A DNA stretch of 64,000 nucleotides, taken from Pteria penguin (taxonomy: Eukaryota > Mollusca > Bivalvia > Pterioida > Pteriidae). Positions 59,201 through 64,000 of this stretch are shown here, piece by piece (position 1 is the first letter of the stretch; every line of letters begins with the position of its first letter). The DNA is taken from assembly GCA_035048485.1 (NCBI GenBank), contig CM068583.1:46939790-47003789 (forward strand), in the 5' to 3' direction. Both the position numbers and the translations under genes were made by a program. The notes under the pieces were generated by a model. It had not been told where the DNA came from. It was given only the letters and a program-made list of their open reading frames with translations, and ran no database searches.

Positions 59201-60555
59201 CGTAGTTTTAGGTAATTCAGTATTGAAGAAAGTAGGGTATTACAGTAGCCAAACTTGCACCATGGATTCATCTTGGGATTCTGATTTAAGTGCATTCATC
59301 AGATGATGCATCTGACCTTGGTTTTATGCTTGAGTGACTCAGTTCAAGATGATAATGTTGTATATAGAATTTCCTACTTTTCTATTTCGCTTTGGTTGAA
59401 AAATATTGTATTGAGGTGATAATGGTAATCTTTGATTAGACTGTGTTATTACCTGTAGCTCAAGGGTCAATGAGGAAATGGTACTCACCTGTGACAATGT
59501 TACAGTTGAGTATATGTACACATAGAAGGATTTGAATAAGAATCGATAAATACATGGTGTATTTGAATATGAAAATATATTAATGTGTAAGTAAAATGTT
59601 TAGAATTAAATAAAACCCTTACGAGTTAAGGATGAATTTTAAGAACATTGAATGCAATTTCCAAACATTGACTATAATGAAATTTGTATTTATTTTAGGA
59701 ACATAATAATAATAGTAATGATAATAATAATTACAATAATGATAATAATAATAATAATAATGATGATGATTTTGATATTCCTATATTATAAAAATAGCTA
59801 AATTATTTAGAAATAATAAATACATAAATAAGAAATAAATACATGAAATAATTAATTGTAATTAAATAAACAAATAAGAAATAAATACATAAATAAATGA
59901 ATTAAAAATAAATAGATAGAATTAGAAAGTAATCATGTTAGTTTCTTTATAGTTTAAACTGACGAAGTTTTTCATAAATATCTTATTGCATGTCTACACG
60001 GTAAATTCCATTGCTAATATTACATATGAAACACTTAAGGCAGGGTATCATTTTAACATTACATTTAATACACATATATATTGTGACATTTGCGGTAATT
60101 TAATAAGGTCCATTTTACTTCCTCCACCTGTATCACTGTATAGAGAATTACAAATGCAGGCATGTGAATGTGTGACTGGACCGAACGCATGTGGGATTAA
60201 TAAATCGCAATAACATAAATTTCCTCCCGCGTTAACGCTAGGAGCACACACGCATCCAGTTGGCATGTGTGCTAAAGCAGTCCTTGTGACAGCTTTTCGT
60301 GTTAACATGTATGTTATGTTAGGACTGCACCCATCTGTAGTCTCTCTATATTACCTGTTGGAGCACATGTATATTAAGACATAGGACTCTGGTGCTGCCA
60401 TTTCAACAGTAGGTGTATTTTCAAAGCCAGTTATGTCTCATAAACACATTGCTAAAATTGTTTATTTAATTTATCCTTTTCTGAATTTTTTTAAAGGAAA
60501 AAAGAAGACAAAGATAAATGTGGTGGTAGAAAAAGGTGAAATAGCTACACAAAAG
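53275..60555 (+). CDS. PARP14-like macrodomain protein, 5' part (four coding exons; 3' end outside the window)
   Basis: This is probably a protein of ADP-ribose signalling and innate immunity (role known for PARP9/14). Exons are 53275-56224, 56346-56441, 57153-57527 and 60497-60555. The phases join (1, 1, 1, then 0 at the last donor), giving 1160 residues so far. Residues 1-560 are acidic and Ser-rich, probably disordered, with a doubled 'EEWPE' motif near 395. Residues about 585-940 look like the KH-like repeats before the PARP14 macrodomains. A macrodomain runs from about 943 ('MIWVVRGEKFTTKSNVIVEA') through 'VKLVTPVW' to about 1135. Its ligand loops are degenerate: EAT where active domains have NAAN, and 'VQEFNEWP' where they have the STGIFGFP type. 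The fourth exon, 'KINVVVEKGEIATQK', starts a second macrodomain. An acceptor at 53258 suggests a 5' non-coding exon. Whether WWE and ART domains follow is unseen. Confidence 0.82.
58090..58335 (+). repeat. 'GTCTGTTTGTTTG' repeat fragment in intron 3
   Basis: It matches 18785-19086 in order: 'gatcaatagatct', 'tcttgtctgtttgtttgttt', 'gtcaactttat', 'ccataacttttgaaccatga', 'agagacttcatattt' and 'acaccaaggtcattgacctt'. Confidence 0.6.
58756..59342. repeat. Four diverged tandem units of about 145 bp
   Basis: Each unit contains, in order, 'cggttaagtagtttagggta', 'ttcagtattggagaaagtat', 'ttacagttaccaaacttgca', 'ccat-gattcatcttg', 'gcatcagatgatgcat' and 'tgcttgaatgact'. It lies inside intron 3 of the PARP14-like gene. 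Minus-strand open frames are artefacts. Confidence 0.8.
59700..59930. repeat. AAT/AAAT-rich simple sequence
   Basis: A run of (AAT)n and (GAT)n at 59705-59771 is followed by ATAAATAAATA-type sequence to about 59930. No gene is seen from here to the exon at 60497. Confidence 0.85.
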
Positions 60556-61800
60556 GTATATACATGTATATATAAAAATTGATTTATTATACCCTAGCAA
60601 CAAAGTGGTAGGTGGATGTACTGGAACCAAGTTGTCTGTAAATATAAAAGTTCCCATGCTTTTTTCACAAATTCCTTGAGATCATTGACCGCAACTTAGT
60701 AAATATTTGTATTTTATTATCAACAACTACAGACCAAGTTTGTTGTTGTTGTTGATTTCTCAAAAGCATCAACTTCAAATGCTGATTGTAAGAAGTATTG
60801 GTCTTATCTTGGACAATTTTAGTTTGGTACAGTGATATGGCATTGGACCTCAAATCTGTAGACCATGGTTTGATTCCCATTGTCGATTGGGAGATTTGGT
60901 GATATATCATTTTCTGCCTTCCAGTTTGTCTTATTGATAGACAGTATAAAACAGTATAAACCAAAGCCTCATCTCAGACAGTCACACGATAAGTTCAGAG
61001 TTCCTGAAAGATTTTCAACAGCTGCAGTACATGGATACTACAATGTAGAAATGTTTGCAGGACCTACAAAATATTTGCTGACATTTTGGAAAATTCTGTA
61101 GAAACATATTCATAATGTTTATATTGTTTTACTCATGTTAATTCCATTCCTTTTCAAGTTCACAAACAAGGAGTCATTTGTTGAAAATTTAATTCTTCAG
61201 ACTACATTTTCTGAATCATAATCAGGGAAATTGAGCTCTTTTTCATATTTTTTTCTCTATGATGCTTGTTCCAGATGGCGATTTATTTGGCTACTCCATA
61301 ATTGTCTGAATTCAAACAAAACATTTTTTGCTTTTTTTTTTTAATACCAGAAGTTACCTATGAATGTCAAATTTACCAAACAATAAAATCCAGAATGAAA
61401 CTCGTCAATAAGAAGCAAAACATTCATTTTTATTGCACATCTGCTTGAAGAAATTATTATCGTAATTTATAACTAACGTTTATTGCTAAAAGAAATTACC
61501 GGTAATAATAAAAGCTAGCAATGTGCAGAATTATTGTTGTGCAATAGGTCCGCCGTAGTCTGAATTTCAGTCTGACCTTCACCAATTTAGGCAGTCAGGA
61601 CTGAAGGTCCAGCGTCTTTCAGGAACTCTGTAAGTTTGCACATATTAAAGAGATCCTTCACTGCTTTAGATAGGTCTTAACATACATCATAATTATGGAG
61701 CAGTGCACCCAGCAGGTGCTACCACTATATCTATCGGAAGTGCAGTAGTCTTTGAATAGGGTTTAACAACAACAAAACATGTATAATGTTTTATGCCAAT
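60556..61800 (+). other. Start of PARP14-like intron 4, no further exon recognised
   Basis: The donor gtatat follows the exon ending at 60555. I looked for the next macrodomain exon (a 'VDAIVN' type continuation in phase 0) and found none before the satellite array. Confidence 0.5.
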
Positions 61801-61809
61801 GTTGATGGT

Positions 61810-64000
61810 GTTCACTTTAGCATGTTGTTAGTAGCAAACCCGTGGTCCAATGTTCACTTTAGTATATTGTTAGTATTACCACAGTGGTCCAGTGTTCCCT
61901 AAAGTATGTTGTTAGTATTACCATAGTGTTTAAATGTTCACTCTAGCATGTTGTTAGTATTAACACAGTGGTCCAATGTTCACTATATATAGTATGTTGT
62001 TAGTATTACCACATTGGTCCAGTGTTCCCTTGAGTATGTTGTTTGTATTACCACAGTGGTCCAATGTTCCCTATAGTATGATGTTAGTATTACCACAGTG
62101 GTCCAGTGTTCTCTACAGTATGTTGTTAGTATTACCATAGTGTTTAAATGTTCACTCTAGCATGTTGTTAGTATTAACACAGTGGTCCAATGTTCACTAT
62201 AGTATGTTGTTAGAATTATCACATTGGTCCAATATTCACAATAGTATGTTGTTAGTATTACCACAGTGGTCCAACGTTCACAATAGTATGTTGTTAGTAT
62301 TACCACAGTAGTCCAATGTTCCCTATAGTATATTGTTAGTATTACCACAGTGGTCCCTAAAATATGTTGTTATTATTACCACAGTGGTCCAGTGTTCCCT
62401 AGAGTATGTTGTTAGTATTACCATAGTGTTCAAATGTTCACTATAGTATGTTGTTAGTATTACCACGTTGGTTCAGTGTCCCCTACGGTTAATTATTAGT
62501 ATTACCACAGTGGTCCAATGTTCATTATAGTATACTGTTAATATTACCACAGTAGTCCAATGTTCCCTATAGTATGTTGTTAGTATTACCACAGTGGTCC
62601 ATTTTTCCCTATAGAATGTTGTTAGTATTACCACAGTGGTGCAATGTTCATTATAGTATATTGTTAGTTGTACCATAGTGGCCCAATGTTCCCTATAGTA
62701 TGTTGTTAGTATTACCACAGTGGTCCAATGTTCCCTATAGTATGTTGTTAGTATTACCACAGTGGTCCATTTTTCCCTATAGAATGTTGTTAGTATTACC
62801 ACAGTGGTGCAATGTTCATTATAGTATATTGTTAGTATTACCACAGTGGTGCAATGTTCCCTATAGTATGTTGTTAGTATTACCACAGTGGTGCAATGTT
62901 CCCTATAGTATGTTGTTAGTATTACCACAGTGGTTCAATGTTTCTTGCAGTATGTTGTTAGTATTACCACAGTAGTCCAATGTTCCCAATACCGGTAGTA
63001 TATAATTAGTAGTACCACAGTGGTACAATGTTCCCTATAGTATATTGTTAGTATTGCCACAGTTGTCCAATGTTCCCTATAGTATATTGTTAGTATTACC
63101 ACAGTGGTCCATTTTTCCATATAGAATGTTGTTAGTAATACCACAGTAGTGCAATGTTCCCTATAGTATGTTGTTAGTATTACCACAGTGGTCCATTTTT
63201 CCATATAGAATGTTGTTAGTACTACCACAGTGGTGCAATGTTCCCTATAGTATATTGTTAGTATTACCACAGTGGTCCAATGTTCCCTATAGTATATTAT
63301 TAGTATTACCACAGTGGTGCAATGTTCCCTAGAGTATGTTGTTAGTATTACCATAGTGGTTCAAATGTTCACTATAGCATGTTTTTAGTATTACCACAGT
63401 GGTCCAATGTTCCCTATAGTATGTTGTTAGTATTACCACAGTGGTCCAATGTTCCCTAAAGTATGTTGTTAGTATTACCACAGTGGTCGAGTGTTCCCTA
63501 GAGTATGTTGTTAGTATTACCATAGTGTTCAAATGTTCACTCTAGCATGTTGTTAATATTACCACACTGGTCCAATGTTCACTATAGTATATAATTAGTA
63601 TTACCACAGTTTTTCAATGTTCCCTACGGTTAATTATTAGTATTACCACAGTAGTCCAATGTTCATTATAGTATATTGTTAGTATTACCACAGTGGACCA
63701 ATGTTCCCTATAGTATTTCGTTAGTTGTACCATAGTGGTCCAATGTTCCCTATAGTATGTTGATAGTATTACCACAGTGGTGCAATGTTCCCTATAGTAT
63801 GTTCTTAGTATTACCACAGTGGTCCAATGTTCCCTATAGTATATTGTTAGTATTACCACAGTGGTCCAATGTTCCCTATAGTATTTTGTTAGTTATACCA
63901 TAGTGGTCCAATGTTCCCTATAGTATGTTGTTAGTATTACCACAGTGGTGCAATGTTCCCTATAATATGTTCTTAGTATTACCACGGTGGTGCAATGTTC
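61810..64000. repeat. 42-bp satellite array, about 52 units, continuing past the window end
   Basis: The consensus unit is GTATGTTGTTAGTATTACCA followed by CAGTGGTCCAATGTTCCCTA and TA. Units differ by point changes (CATTATAG, CTCTAGC and GTGCAATG variants) and a few indels. Each holds a palindromic ACCAC-A-GTGGT. Since 42 equals 14 codons, long minus-strand frames of a 14-residue repeat (VILTTYYREHWTTV) arise, but they are broken by stops and frame changes and start and end within the array, so I do not call them genes. Confidence 0.95.

Noticed and set aside
61810..63859. Several long minus-strand frames of a 14-residue repeat
   Set aside because: The 42-bp satellite unit is a multiple of three and happens to lack stops in one frame. 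Frames start and stop inside the array and vary between units.

Overview
The window looks like nuclear DNA of a bivalve mollusc. It is AT-rich, intron-containing and dense in repeats. It carries repeat families that I recognise from bivalve genomes, namely elements headed by a GAGCC/GGCTC palindrome and ending in GGGCCTCTTGTT, and the 'TAGCCA-ACAGGAGA-GCT' repeat. No species can be named from the sequence alone. Three protein-coding genes can be supported, all on the + strand. Everything else is mobile-element debris, satellites, foldback elements and unannotatable spacer.

Region by region: 1-14 kb holds no intact gene. It contains a 1.7 kb hairpin-headed repeat with an 8-bp target duplication, a run of about 160 bp that is almost pure G, a 42-bp E-box-rich array, a decayed transposon coding region on the minus strand (5.8-8.5 kb), a LINE reverse-transcriptase fragment, and a composite foldback element (9.75-10.15 kb). 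From 14.46 to 27.75 kb lies a complete eight-exon mitochondrial-clan cytochrome P450 gene (529 codons). All its exon phases agree, and its introns are stuffed with repeats. From 28 to 39 kb there are foldback elements, hairpin-headed repeats, tRNA-derived SINEs, a LINE 3' fragment and (AT)n tracts. At 40.1-41.35 kb there is a PGAP4-like GPI-glycan transferase whose coding sequence is uninterrupted. From 42.1 to 43.7 kb there is a 31-bp minisatellite with higher-order structure. From 44 to 47.1 kb there are further repeat arrays with nested palindromes. From 53.3 kb to the window end is the 5' part of a PARP14-like macrodomain gene (four coding exons seen, 3' end missing). Its introns carry a 145-bp tandem repeat and a 42-bp satellite that runs off the window.

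The three genes have no obvious common pathway: mitochondrial monooxygenation, Golgi GPI side-chain synthesis and ADP-ribose signalling. The most notable material is in the repeats. Four unrelated-sequence repeat families share one architecture: a palindromic hairpin head whose right half is repeated at the 3' end. Perfect CRE octamers are over-represented and sit mostly inside foldback elements. The P450 itself has Lys where the I-helix oxygen-activating Thr normally lies.
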